Assembly (NCBI GenBank): GCA_038746265.1
Contig: JBCDKU010000018.1
Span: 1-36,266 of the forward strand
Length of the DNA stretch: 36,266 bases
Origin: JBCBKP01 sp038746265
GTDB taxonomy: Bacteria; Planctomycetota; Phycisphaerae; Phycisphaerales; UBA1924
Direction of reading: 5' to 3'
Position 1 is the stretch's first letter, and every line of letters begins with the position of its first letter. Of this stretch, positions 1-7,069 are shown piece by piece. The notes under the pieces were generated by a model, which saw only the letters and a list, made by a program, of their open reading frames with translations, was not told where the DNA came from and searched no databases. The translations under genes were made by a program, and so were the position numbers.

Positions 1-262
1 GACCGGGGACCGGGCACCAGGCCTCAGTTGTCGATGCTTCTGATCAGGCCGGCGAGCACGCGTCCCGTCTCGGCGAGCTTGTCTCTCAACCCGCGGTGCT
101 CCGACTCTCCGAGATAACCCAGCTTCTCGTCGCGGTGCGGCTGGGGTATCTCGGAGAGTCGGAGCACCGCGGGTTGAGAGACAAGCTCGCCGAGACGGGA
201 CGCGTGCTCGCCGGCCTGATCAGAAGCATCGACAACTGAGGCCTGGTGCCCGGTCCCCGGTC
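1..262. repeat. Giant inverted repeat, 116-bp perfect arms
   Basis: Bases 1-116 are the exact reverse complement of 147-262, with the symmetry axis between 131 and 132. The 30 bases in the centre (117-146) pair only in part: 117/146 and several of the innermost pairs mismatch. The left arm reaches base 1, so the repeat may continue outside the window. The arms contain the last codons of a four-helix-bundle gene plus its stop, so a stop codon appears in mirror image at both ends. Perfect arms around an imperfect, naturally hairpin-prone core are what a fold-back (template-switch) event gives, either in the cell or during library preparation or assembly. A true biological palindrome this perfect would be unstable in replication. 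Confidence 0.95.
105..239 (+). pseudogene. C-terminal fragment of a four-helix-bundle (23S rRNA intervening-sequence-type) protein
   Basis: The plus-strand frame ending in TGA at 237-239 reads LSEITQLLVAVRLGYL and then a charged helix ending GLIRSIDN. This resembles the last two helices of the small four-helix-bundle proteins first found in 23S rRNA intervening sequences, whose ends typically carry a SELETQL..A..LGYL pattern and a closing L.GLI.SL. The match is by memory of the family. About 44 residues are legible; the family is usually near 120. The upstream part is lost because the sequence folds back on itself near base 116. The mirror copy on the minus strand (stop at 24-26) is explained by the inverted repeat and is not counted as a second gene. 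The function of the family is not established. Confidence 0.5.
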
Positions 263-270
263 CCTGGTCC
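243..270. repeat. Four tandem 7-base units (CYGGTCC)
   Basis: Four consecutive heptamers, ctggtgc, ccggtcc, ccggtcc and ctggtcc, lie between the four-helix-bundle stop and the groEL ribosome binding site; a partial fifth (ctgag) follows. Twenty of these bases (243-262) also belong to the right arm of the large inverted repeat and so recur inverted at 1-20. This looks like a simple low-complexity intergenic repeat. No function is apparent. Confidence 0.6.
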
Positions 271-292
271 CTGAGCTCCAAAGGAGCGCCAC

Positions 293-1906
293 ATGGCACA
301 GAAACAGATCATGTTCGACAACTCGGCCCTCCTCGAGATGAAGAAGGGCGTTGACCGGCTTGCCGACGCGGTGAAGTGCACGATGGGGCCCTCGGGGCGT
401 CATGTCGTGATCGAGAAGTCGTACGGCGGGCCGCACGTGACCAAGGACGGCGTGACCGTCGCGAAGGAAGTCGAGCTTCCCTAGCCCTTCGAGTCGATGG
501 GCGCGAAGATGGTCCACCAGGTCGCCAAGAAGACCGCCGACAAGGCGGGCGACGGCACGACGACCGCGACGGTGCTCGCGCAGGCTATCTTCTCTGAAGG
601 TCTGAAGCACGTGTCGGCCGGCGCGAACCCGGTGTTCCTGCAGCGCGGGATCAACAACGCTGCTGAGGCGGCCTCGAAGGCGATCGACGAGCTCGCGACG
701 CCCTGCAAGGGCAAGGCGGACTACAAGAAGGTCGCAACGGTCTCGTCGAACCACGACGCGAACATCGGCGAGCTGATCGCCGAGGCGATCGCGAAGGTAG
801 GCGCGGACGGCGTGGTCGAGGTCGAGGACGGCAAGACCTCGGAGACGACGCTCGATTACGTCGAGGGCATGCAGTTCGACAAGGGCTACCTCTCGCCCTA
901 CTTCATGACCGACCCGAAGACGGGCGAGGCGGTGCTCGAGGACTGCTACATCCTCATCCACGAGAAGAAGATCTCGAACCTGCCCGACCTGCTGCCGCTG
1001 CTCAACAAGACCGCGGGCTCGGGCAAGCCGCTGCTGCTGATCGCCGAGGACGTCGAGAACGAGGCGCTCGCGGCGCTGGTCGTGAACCGTCTGCGTGGCG
1101 TCTTGAACGTCGCCGCGGTCAAGGCGCCGGGCTTCGGCGATCGCCGCAAGGCGATGCTCGAGGACATCGCGATCCTCACGGACGGGACGTACCTCTCGGA
1201 GGATCTGGGCCGCTCGCTCGAGTCGGTCGAGATCGCCGAGCTGGGCCGCGCGAAAAGGGTCGTGATCACCAAGGACGACACGACGATTATCGAGGGCGCC
1301 GGCAAGAAGAAGGACATCAACGCCCGCGCCGACATGATCAAGGCGCAGCACGACAAGTCCACGAGCGACTACGACCGCGAGAAGCTGATGGAGCGTCACG
1401 CCAAGCTCACGGGCGGCGTGGCGATCGTCTCTGTCGGTGGCGCGACCGAGCAGGAGCAGAAGGCGACCAAGGACCTCGTCGATGACGCCCTGCACGCGAC
1501 CCGTGCCGCGGCACAGGAGGGCTACGTCCCGGGCGGCGGCGTCGCGCTGATCCGCGCGATCGACGCGGTCGAGGCGGGCATGAAGAAGGCCAAGGGCGAC
1601 GAGAAGCTGGGCTTCCAGATCGTCGCGGCCGCCCTCGAGTACCCGGCCAAGCAGATCGCCCTCAACGCCGGCTTCGACGGCGATCTTGCGGTCGAGCACG
1701 TCCGCGAGGCCGAGGGCAACGTGGGCCTGAACGCCGCGACGGGCGACTACGTCGATCTCGTCAAGGCGGGGATCATCGACCCGGCGCTGGTCGCGAAGAG
1801 CGCGGTGACGAACGCCGCCTCGGTCGCGGGCCTGATGCTCACCACCGACGTGATGGTGACGGAGCTGAAGGACGAGACCGAGCCGGTGGTGGGGGCGACG
1901 GCGTAA
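293..1906 (+). pseudogene. groEL: Chaperonin GroEL gene interrupted by an in-frame TAG at codon 64
   Basis: The frame encodes Hsp60/GroEL, the ATP-driven folding chamber, and would give 537 residues without the stop. Family marks include VTKDGVTVAKEVEL, the ATPase motif AGDGTTTATVLAQ, and VGGATEQEQKATKDLVDDALHATRAA near the C-terminal equatorial domain. The start at 293 follows a strong AAGGAG site near 281-286. Codon 64 (482-484) is TAG, between ELP and PFESMGAKMV, where E. coli has ELEDKFENMGAQ. One base change from GAG or AAG would restore it, and the frame is intact on both sides. Possible causes are a base-call error (the large inverted repeat is only 220 bases away), a true nonsense mutation masked by another groEL copy, or stop readthrough. 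Restart at ATG 497 would lose 68 residues of the equatorial domain. There is no GGM tail, no adjacent groES and no recognisable CIRCE operator upstream. Confidence 0.93.
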
Positions 1907-1977
1907 GCCGGGCCTCACGAAACGGAACAACCACCCGAGCTCGTATCCGAAGGGGTGCGGGCTCGTTTCGCAGGAGG

Positions 1978-2055
1978 GGCATTCGGCATTGGGCATTCGG
2001 CATTCGGAGCCGAGCCCGCGTCTGGTCGAATGCCGAGTGCCGAAAGCCGAGTGCC
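1978..2055. repeat. Dispersed GGCATTCG hairpin element, copy 1
   Basis: The left arm (1978-2007) is built of GGCATTCG-like units. The right arm (2027-2055) carries the inverted units (CGAATGCC, GAGTGCCG and variants) and can pair along nearly its full length with a few mismatches. The loop is 19 bases. It fills the gap between groEL and dnaJ and ends 7 bases before the dnaJ start, so a folded transcript could affect dnaJ translation or protect the groEL message. Related copies lie at 23825-23881 and 35514-35583. Confidence 0.85.
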
Positions 2056-2062
2056 TGACTGC

Positions 2063-3232
2063 ATGACAGCGACCCGCGACTACTACGAGATCCTCGGCAT
2101 CGAGAAGTCCGCCGACGCTGATGAGATCAAGCGCGCGTACCGCCGTTTGGCGATGAAGCACCACCCCGATCGCAACCCGGGGGACGCGGAGGCGGAGAAG
2201 GCGTTCAAGGAGGCGGCCGAGGCGTACGAGGTGCTCTCGGACGACCAGAAGCGCCAGCGGTACGACCAGTTCGGGCACGCGGGCGTCAAGGGGCAGGGCG
2301 CGGCCGGGCATGACTTCAGCCGGATGAACGTTGATGACATCTTCTCGATGTTCAACGACATCTTCGGTGGTCAGGGCGGCGGCGGCGGGTTCGGCGGCCA
2401 GCGCGGGGGACGCCAGCGGGTCGCGCGGGGCTACGACCTCGAGACCGAGGTGATGGTCACGCTCGATGACGTGCTGACCGGCTGCGAGCGAGACGTGGAG
2501 TTCACGCGGCTCGATGTCTGCGGCACGTGTGCGGGCTCGGGCGCGAAGCCCGGGACGACGCCCGAGACGTGCACGACGTGCGGCGGGCAGGGCAAGGTCC
2601 AGCAGGCGGGGCTCGGCGGGATGTTCCGCATGGTCACCGCGTGCCCGGCGTGCTCGGGCTCGGGCAAGATCGTCAAGGACAAGTGCGAGACCTGCCGCGG
2701 CAAGGGCCGCGAGCCCAAGAAGCGGAGCCTGACGGTGAAGATCCCGCCGGGCATCCAGCGTGGGCAGGTCGTGCGGGTGCAGGGCGAGGGCGAGCCGCCG
2801 CCGCGGGAGGCGAGCCCGTCGGGCGAGGGCGTGCGGGGCGACCTGCACGTGGTCGTCGATGTCGAGGAGCACGATCTCTTCGACCGCGAGGGCGATCACC
2901 TGCTGATGGAGATGCCGATCTCGTTCACGCAGGCGGCGCTGGGCTCGGAGGTCGAGGTCCCGACGCTGACGGACCCGCATACGGTCACGATCCCGAAGGC
3001 GTCGCAGCACGGGGCGATGTTCCGCGTGCCGGGGGCGGGGCTTCCGAACCTGCGGACGGGGCGGCGGGGTGATCTGGTGATCGTCTCGCGGATCGAGATC
3101 CCGAAGAAGCTCAGCTCGCGGCAGGAAGAGCTGCTGCGTGAGTTCGCGGAGACCGAGGACCATTCGGTGATGCCCGAGAGCCAGGGCTTCTTCAAGAAGA
3201 TCAAGGACATGCTGGGCGGGAACGGTTCATGA
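2063..3232 (+). CDS. dnaJ: Co-chaperone DnaJ (Hsp40, type I)
   Basis: DnaJ delivers unfolded proteins to DnaK and stimulates its ATPase. This 389-residue protein has the complete type I layout: J domain at residues 1-70 with HPD at 34-36, a glycine/phenylalanine-rich linker, four CxxCxGxG zinc repeats between about residues 153 and 215 (CGTCAGSG, CTTCGGQG, CPACSGSG, CETCRGKG), and the two C-terminal substrate-binding domains. The frame is open upstream to 1955, but that part runs through the hairpin repeat, and MTATRDYYEILGI is the normal family start. No strong Shine-Dalgarno precedes it. An acidic insert rich in P, E and G near residue 240 (GEGEPPPREASPSGEG) extends one loop. The stop overlaps the grpE start by 4 bases. 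No dnaK is present in the window. Confidence 0.97.
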   Translation: MTATRDYYEILGIEKSADADEIKRAYRRLAMKHHPDRNPGDAEAEKAFKEAAEAYEVLSDDQKRQRYDQFGHAGVKGQGAAGHDFSRMNVDDIFSMFNDIFGGQGGGGGFGGQRGGRQRVARGYDLETEVMVTLDDVLTGCERDVEFTRLDVCGTCAGSGAKPGTTPETCTTCGGQGKVQQAGLGGMFRMVTACPACSGSGKIVKDKCETCRGKGREPKKRSLTVKIPPGIQRGQVVRVQGEGEPPPREASPSGEGVRGDLHVVVDVEEHDLFDREGDHLLMEMPISFTQAALGSEVEVPTLTDPHTVTIPKASQHGAMFRVPGAGLPNLRTGRRGDLVIVSRIEIPKKLSSRQEELLREFAETEDHSVMPESQGFFKKIKDMLGGNGS

Positions 3233-3852
3233 GTGACGAACAGGGCGGACACGAGGATCAGATCGAGCAGGGCCACGAAGCCGTGCAGGACGAGGGCATG
3301 ACCATCGAGGAGGCCGAGGCGATCGGCTCGCTCGCGCGGTCGGGCGATCTCGAGGTGCCCGTCGGCGGCGACGATCTCGCCGAGGCGCTGATGGTCCTCG
3401 CCGCGGACCGCGACGAGCTCAAGGACAAGCTCACGCGGTCGGCCGCGGACTTCCAGAACTTCCAACGCCGGGCCCGGCTCAACGAGGACGAGGCGCGTCG
3501 GCAGGGGATGACGGGCGTCGTGCAGTCGGTGATCACGGTGATGGATCACTTCGATCTGGCGCTCACGCAGAACCCGGATACCGCGACGGCCGAGTCGATC
3601 CTGGGCGGCGTGCGTGTGATCAAGCAGGAGATGGTCCGCGTGCTCTCGGGGCACGGCGTGACCGTGATCGAGCCCGAGGCCGGGACGGAGTTCGACCCGA
3701 ACCGCCACGAGGCGATCATGCGGCAGCCCAACGACGAGCACGAGTCGGGCACGGTCGTGATGACGATGCAGGCGGGCTATGCGCTGGGTGATCGCGTGAT
3801 CCGCCCGGCGAAGGTCGCGGTGTCCGAGGGCGCCGCTGAAGGCGAGGAGTAG
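3229..3852 (+). CDS. grpE: Nucleotide exchange factor GrpE
   Basis: GrpE releases ADP from DnaK and so resets the Hsp70 cycle. The 207-residue product has an acidic, poorly ordered N-terminus, the long dimerising helix with AADFQNFQRRARLNEDEARRQG, and the C-terminal beta domain with FDPNRHEAIMRQP and GYALGDRVIRPAKVAVS, all hallmarks of the family. It overlaps dnaJ by ATGA, implying translational coupling and matched amounts of the two co-chaperones. The order dnaJ-grpE without dnaK differs from the common grpE-dnaK-dnaJ arrangement. Both ends are intact. Confidence 0.97.
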   Translation: MSDEQGGHEDQIEQGHEAVQDEGMTIEEAEAIGSLARSGDLEVPVGGDDLAEALMVLAADRDELKDKLTRSAADFQNFQRRARLNEDEARRQGMTGVVQSVITVMDHFDLALTQNPDTATAESILGGVRVIKQEMVRVLSGHGVTVIEPEAGTEFDPNRHEAIMRQPNDEHESGTVVMTMQAGYALGDRVIRPAKVAVSEGAAEGEE

Positions 3853-3856
3853 GTCG

Positions 3857-4213
3857 ATGCCGACGTACGACTACCGCTGCAACAACTGCGGGCACGAGTT
3901 CGAGAAGTTCCAGTCGATCAGCGCGAGCCGCCTGCGGAAGTGCCCATCGTGCAAGAAGAATTCGCTGGAACGCCTGATCGGCATGGGCGGCGCGGTGCTC
4001 TTCAAGGGTGGCGGGTTCTACGAGACCGACTACCGCTCCGAGAGCTACAAGAAGGGCGCGGAGAAGGACAAGCCGTCGGAGTCCAAGACGGAAGGCAAGT
4101 CGGACAGCAAAGCCGGCAGCAAGTCTGAGTCCAAGCCGGACAAGAAGCCCTCTTCGAAGACCGAGAGCAAGCCCGACAAGAAGTCCTCTGCGGCGTCGGC
4201 AGCGTCGAAGTGA
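3857..4213 (+). CDS. FmdB-family zinc ribbon protein with Lys/Ser-rich tail
   Basis: Residues 1-60 match the FmdB/CxxC_CxxC_SSSS putative regulatory family: MPTYDYRCNNCGHEFEKFQSI, CxxC pairs at 8-11 and 29-32, and the closing GGAVLFKGGGFYETDY. The zinc ribbon is expected to bind one zinc ion; the cellular role of the family is unproven. The rest (about residues 66-118) is a disordered, repetitive tail of SKPDKK/SKTE-like units rich in Lys, Ser and Glu, a common add-on in this family that could bind nucleic acid or ribosomes (inference). It starts 4 bases after grpE and its stop overlaps acpS by 4 bases, so it sits inside one transcript with the chaperone genes. Confidence 0.88.
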   Translation: MPTYDYRCNNCGHEFEKFQSISASRLRKCPSCKKNSLERLIGMGGAVLFKGGGFYETDYRSESYKKGAEKDKPSESKTEGKSDSKAGSKSESKPDKKPSSKTESKPDKKSSAASAASK

Positions 4214-4626
4214 ACGGCGAGCCGGTCATCCTGATCGGGCACGGCGTGGACGCCTGCGAGGTGTCGCGTATCGCGGACCTGATGCAGCGGCATGGGCGAC
4301 GCTTCGTCGAGCGCGTCTACAAGCCCGCGGAGCTCGCGTACGCCGAGGGTGGGCGGAACACCGAGCAGCGGCTCGCGGCGCGGTTCGCCGCGAAAGAAGC
4401 GATCTTCAAGGCGCTCGGCACGGGCTGGGCTCAGGGGATCGGGTGGACCGATGCCGAGGTCACGCGGACCGACGCCGGGCAGCCGGGCGTGAGCCTGACG
4501 GGTCGGGCGCTGGAGGTCGCGACCCGGCGCGGCATCTCGGGCTGGTCGCTGAGCCTGACGCACACCTCGGAGCTGGCGATCGCGTCCGCGATCGCGTTCG
4601 GCCCGGCGGGCGGTCTCGGTCGGTAG
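4210..4626 (+). CDS. acpS: Holo-[acyl-carrier-protein] synthase
   Basis: AcpS transfers 4'-phosphopantetheine from coenzyme A to the serine of acyl carrier protein, switching on fatty acid synthesis. The 138-residue product has the two Mg-binding motifs: GHGVDACEVSRI with Asp14, and RFAAKEAIFKALGTG with Glu63. The C-terminal SLSLTHTSELAIASAIA corresponds to the usual SLSHD..YA.A. segment, with T in place of the common D. It starts with GTG overlapping the fmdB-like stop (GTGA). Length is near the family norm of 120-130. The next gene is an AMP-forming acyl ligase, so the pair may act on acyl carrier protein together. Confidence 0.92.
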   Translation: MNGEPVILIGHGVDACEVSRIADLMQRHGRRFVERVYKPAELAYAEGGRNTEQRLAARFAAKEAIFKALGTGWAQGIGWTDAEVTRTDAGQPGVSLTGRALEVATRRGISGWSLSLTHTSELAIASAIAFGPAGGLGR

Positions 4627-4636
4627 GCTGTTCCGC

Positions 4637-6133
4637 GTGAGCGTCCACTGGCCCATCCTGCGCAATCTGCTCCTGCACCCCACCAAGGAATTCGTCGCCG
4701 ACGACTTCCGGCGGTACAAGGGCTACGAACTCCTGATCGCGTCGCTGAACGCGAGAGCCCACATCGAGAAGGCGACCAGCGCCAAGCACGTCGGCATCAT
4801 GCTGCCGACGAGCGGGCTGTTCCCGATCGCGGCGCTCGGCGCGTGGTCGGCGGGGCGTGTTGTCGTGCCGCTGAACTACCTGCTGATGAAGGACGAGCTG
4901 GCGTACGTAATCGCCGACTCGGAGATCGACACGATCATCACCGCGGGCCCGATGCTCGATCACCTAGGCTACGAGCCCGAGGGTGTGAAGCTCGTGAAGA
5001 TGGACGAGCTGAACTTCAAGAAGCTCCCGCCGGTCTCGATCCCGAAGAAAGCCAAGCCCGAGGATCTCGCGACGATTGTGTACACGTCGGGCACGAGCGG
5101 GAAACCCAAGGGCGTGATGCTCTCGCACGGCGCGGTGGCCGCCAACGCCCGGCAGGGCGGCGAGCACATGGGCGTCAAGAAGACCGACCGCTTCCTGGGC
5201 GTGCTGCCGCAGTTCCATTGCTACGGGCTGACGCAGCTCACGATCACGCCGCTGACATTCGGCGTGCCGGTGACGTACGTCGCGCGGTTCATGCCCAAGC
5301 GGCTCGTCGATCGGATCCACGAGGAGAAGGCGACCGTGATGGTCGCGATCCCCTCGATGCTCAACGCGATCGCGGCGCTCAAGTCGGGCAAGCCCGAGCA
5401 GCTCGCGTCGCTTCGGCTGATCGTCTCGGGGTCGGAGAAGCTGCCGCGGGCGGTCTTCGACAAGTTCCGCGAGAAGTTCGACAAGCCGATCCGCGAGGGG
5501 TACGGCATGACCGAGATGTCGCCCGCGACGCACTGCTGCATCGAGGGCGACGAGCGGCTCGGCTCGGTCGGCCACCCGCTGCCGGGCGTCGAGCAGTACA
5601 TCGCCGTCCCGGGCTCCGACGAGAAGGCCCCGCCCGGCGAGCCGGGCGAGATCCGGCTCAAGGGCCCGAACCTGATGACCGGTTACTTCAAGCTGCCCGA
5701 GGAGACCGACGCGGTCTTCTGCCCGGGCGGCTACTACAAGACGGGCGATCAGGGCGTCATCGACGAGGACGGCTACCTCTCCATCACCGGCCGCATCAAG
5801 GAGATGATGATCGTCGGCGGCGAGAACGTCTTCCCGCGCGAGATCGAGGAAGTCGTCGATGCCCACCCCGACGTCCACGCATCGGGCGTGATCGGCATGG
5901 AAGACAAAACCCGCGGCGAGGTGCCGGTCGTGTTTGTCGAGCTCGAGGAGGGTCACGAGCTCGACGAGCGGTCGATCATCGCGCTGTGCCGCGAGAAGCT
6001 CGCGGGTTACAAGGTGCCCAAGAAGGTCATCCGCCTCGACGAGCTGCCCCGCAACCCCACCGGCAAGATCATGCGGCGGAAGCTCAAGCCCTATCTCGAG
6101 CGCGACGAGGCCCTAGAGTCGCCGGCTTCATAA
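4637..6133 (+). CDS. AMP-forming acyl-CoA/acyl-ACP synthetase (ANL superfamily)
   Basis: The 498-residue product has the full set of adenylating-enzyme motifs: YTSGTSGKPKG at about 149-159, YGMTE at 289-293, YKTGD, GRIKEMMIVGGENVFPREIE from 385, and PRNPTGKIMRRKL with the catalytic lysine at about 477. It would activate a carboxylic acid as acyl-AMP and pass it to a thiol, either coenzyme A or acyl carrier protein. The substrate cannot be read from sequence, but a long or medium fatty acid is likely. The start is GTG at 4637, 10 bases after acpS, and the adjacency makes acyl-ACP synthetase activity attractive (inference). There is no membrane acyltransferase domain as in E. coli Aas. Frame and length are normal. 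Confidence 0.92.
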   Translation: MSVHWPILRNLLLHPTKEFVADDFRRYKGYELLIASLNARAHIEKATSAKHVGIMLPTSGLFPIAALGAWSAGRVVVPLNYLLMKDELAYVIADSEIDTIITAGPMLDHLGYEPEGVKLVKMDELNFKKLPPVSIPKKAKPEDLATIVYTSGTSGKPKGVMLSHGAVAANARQGGEHMGVKKTDRFLGVLPQFHCYGLTQLTITPLTFGVPVTYVARFMPKRLVDRIHEEKATVMVAIPSMLNAIAALKSGKPEQLASLRLIVSGSEKLPRAVFDKFREKFDKPIREGYGMTEMSPATHCCIEGDERLGSVGHPLPGVEQYIAVPGSDEKAPPGEPGEIRLKGPNLMTGYFKLPEETDAVFCPGGYYKTGDQGVIDEDGYLSITGRIKEMMIVGGENVFPREIEEVVDAHPDVHASGVIGMEDKTRGEVPVVFVELEEGHELDERSIIALCREKLAGYKVPKKVIRLDELPRNPTGKIMRRKLKPYLERDEALESPAS

Positions 6134-6160
6134 ACCGCCGCTCTGGAAGGACCCCGCGCC

Positions 6161-6805
6161 ATGATGCTCTTCGTTGACACCGCCAACCTCGACGAGATCA
6201 AGCAAGCCAACGACATGGGCGTCCTCGACGGCGTCACCACCAACCCCTCGCTCATCGCGAAGGAGGGCGTGGACTACACCAAGCGGCTCACCGAGATCTG
6301 CGAGGTCGTCAAGGGGCCGGTGTCGGCCGAGGTGATCGCGACCGACTACGAGGGCATGATCGCCGAGGGGCGCACGAACGCGAAGATCGCGGGCAACATC
6401 GTCGTGAAGCTTCCGAGCACGGTGGACGGCGTCCGTGCGTGCAAGACGCTCGCCGACGAGGGCACCGACACCAACATGACGCTGTGCTTCCAGCCGATCC
6501 AGGCGCTGATGGTCGCCAAGGCCGGGGCGTACTGCGTGAGCCCCTTCATCGGGCGCGTCGATGACATCGGGGCCGACGGCATGGAGCTGATCAGCCAGAT
6601 CCGGACCATCTACGACAACTACGGCATGCCGACCAAGATCCTCGCCGCGTCGATCCGCCACATGAAGCACATGCTCGACTGCGCCCTGATCGGGGCCGAC
6701 ATCGCGACGGTGCCGTTCGGCGTGATCAAGCAGTTCATGAACCACCCGCTGACCGATTCGGGCCTCGAGAAGTTCGTGCAGGACTACAAGAAGGCTTTCG
6801 GCTAA
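6161..6805 (+). CDS. tal: Small transaldolase (TalC/MipB family)
   Basis: This 214-residue TIM-barrel enzyme belongs to the short transaldolase / fructose-6-phosphate aldolase family. The Schiff-base lysine is Lys83 in NIVVKLPST. Two positions separate the activities: F6P aldolase FsaA has Gln59 and Tyr131, transaldolases have Glu and Phe. Here they are Glu57 (VSAEVIATDYEGM) and Phe129 (CVSPFIGRVD), so transaldolase is the better call: transfer of a dihydroxyacetone unit between sugar phosphates in the pentose phosphate pathway. MMLFVDTANLDEIK fits the family start at 6161, with GGAAGG-like pairing at about 6146-6151. It probably belongs to the preceding transcript, 27 bases after the acyl ligase. 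A hairpin follows the stop. Confidence 0.93.
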   Translation: MMLFVDTANLDEIKQANDMGVLDGVTTNPSLIAKEGVDYTKRLTEICEVVKGPVSAEVIATDYEGMIAEGRTNAKIAGNIVVKLPSTVDGVRACKTLADEGTDTNMTLCFQPIQALMVAKAGAYCVSPFIGRVDDIGADGMELISQIRTIYDNYGMPTKILAASIRHMKHMLDCALIGADIATVPFGVIKQFMNHPLTDSGLEKFVQDYKKAFG

Positions 6806-6812
6806 ATCAATT

Positions 6813-6845
6813 CCAGACAGCGAGATACTGCTCGCTGCGTTCTGG
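6813..6845 (+). terminator. Hairpin after the transaldolase gene, possible terminator
   Basis: CAGCGAG (6818-6824) pairs with CTCGCTG (6831-6837) around a 6-base loop; ccaga (6813-6817) and tctgg (6841-6845) extend the stem across a 3-base bulge. It lies 8 bases after the stop. There is no clean T-run, so intrinsic termination is not certain. The rest of the 264-base gap up to 7069 shows no gene. Confidence 0.5.
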
Positions 6846-7069
6846 TTCCGTTCCGGATTGGGTTCTGATTCACGCCACCTTCACCGGCGTTTTATCCATC
6901 ATTTATCTTCGCGTAAATCGAGCTTCCATCGCTCCTTGCGCGGTGTGACCGGCTTGCCGTAACCCGCGCGATCGCGTTCGCTGCGCGCTCTCATGGAACC
7001 ATGCGACCACGTGGGCTGCACAAGCCCGGAGAGATCGCACGCAACGTCATGCTTTGTCAGGAGTAAGAG

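Noticed and set aside
240..292. A CIRCE heat-shock operator upstream of groEL
   Set aside because: No TTAGCACTC-N9-GAGTGCTAA-like dyad is present; only the CYGGTCC heptamer repeat and a ribosome binding site.
1978..2055. GGCATTCG tandem units as a CRISPR array
   Set aside because: The units are 8 bases, contiguous, and arranged as inverted arms; there are no spacers and no cas genes.
86..3163. A 1025-codon minus-strand open frame opposite groEL, dnaJ and grpE
   Set aside because: Its translation is Arg/Leu/Asp-rich low complexity, typical of the antisense of GC-rich genes, while the plus strand encodes clear chaperones.
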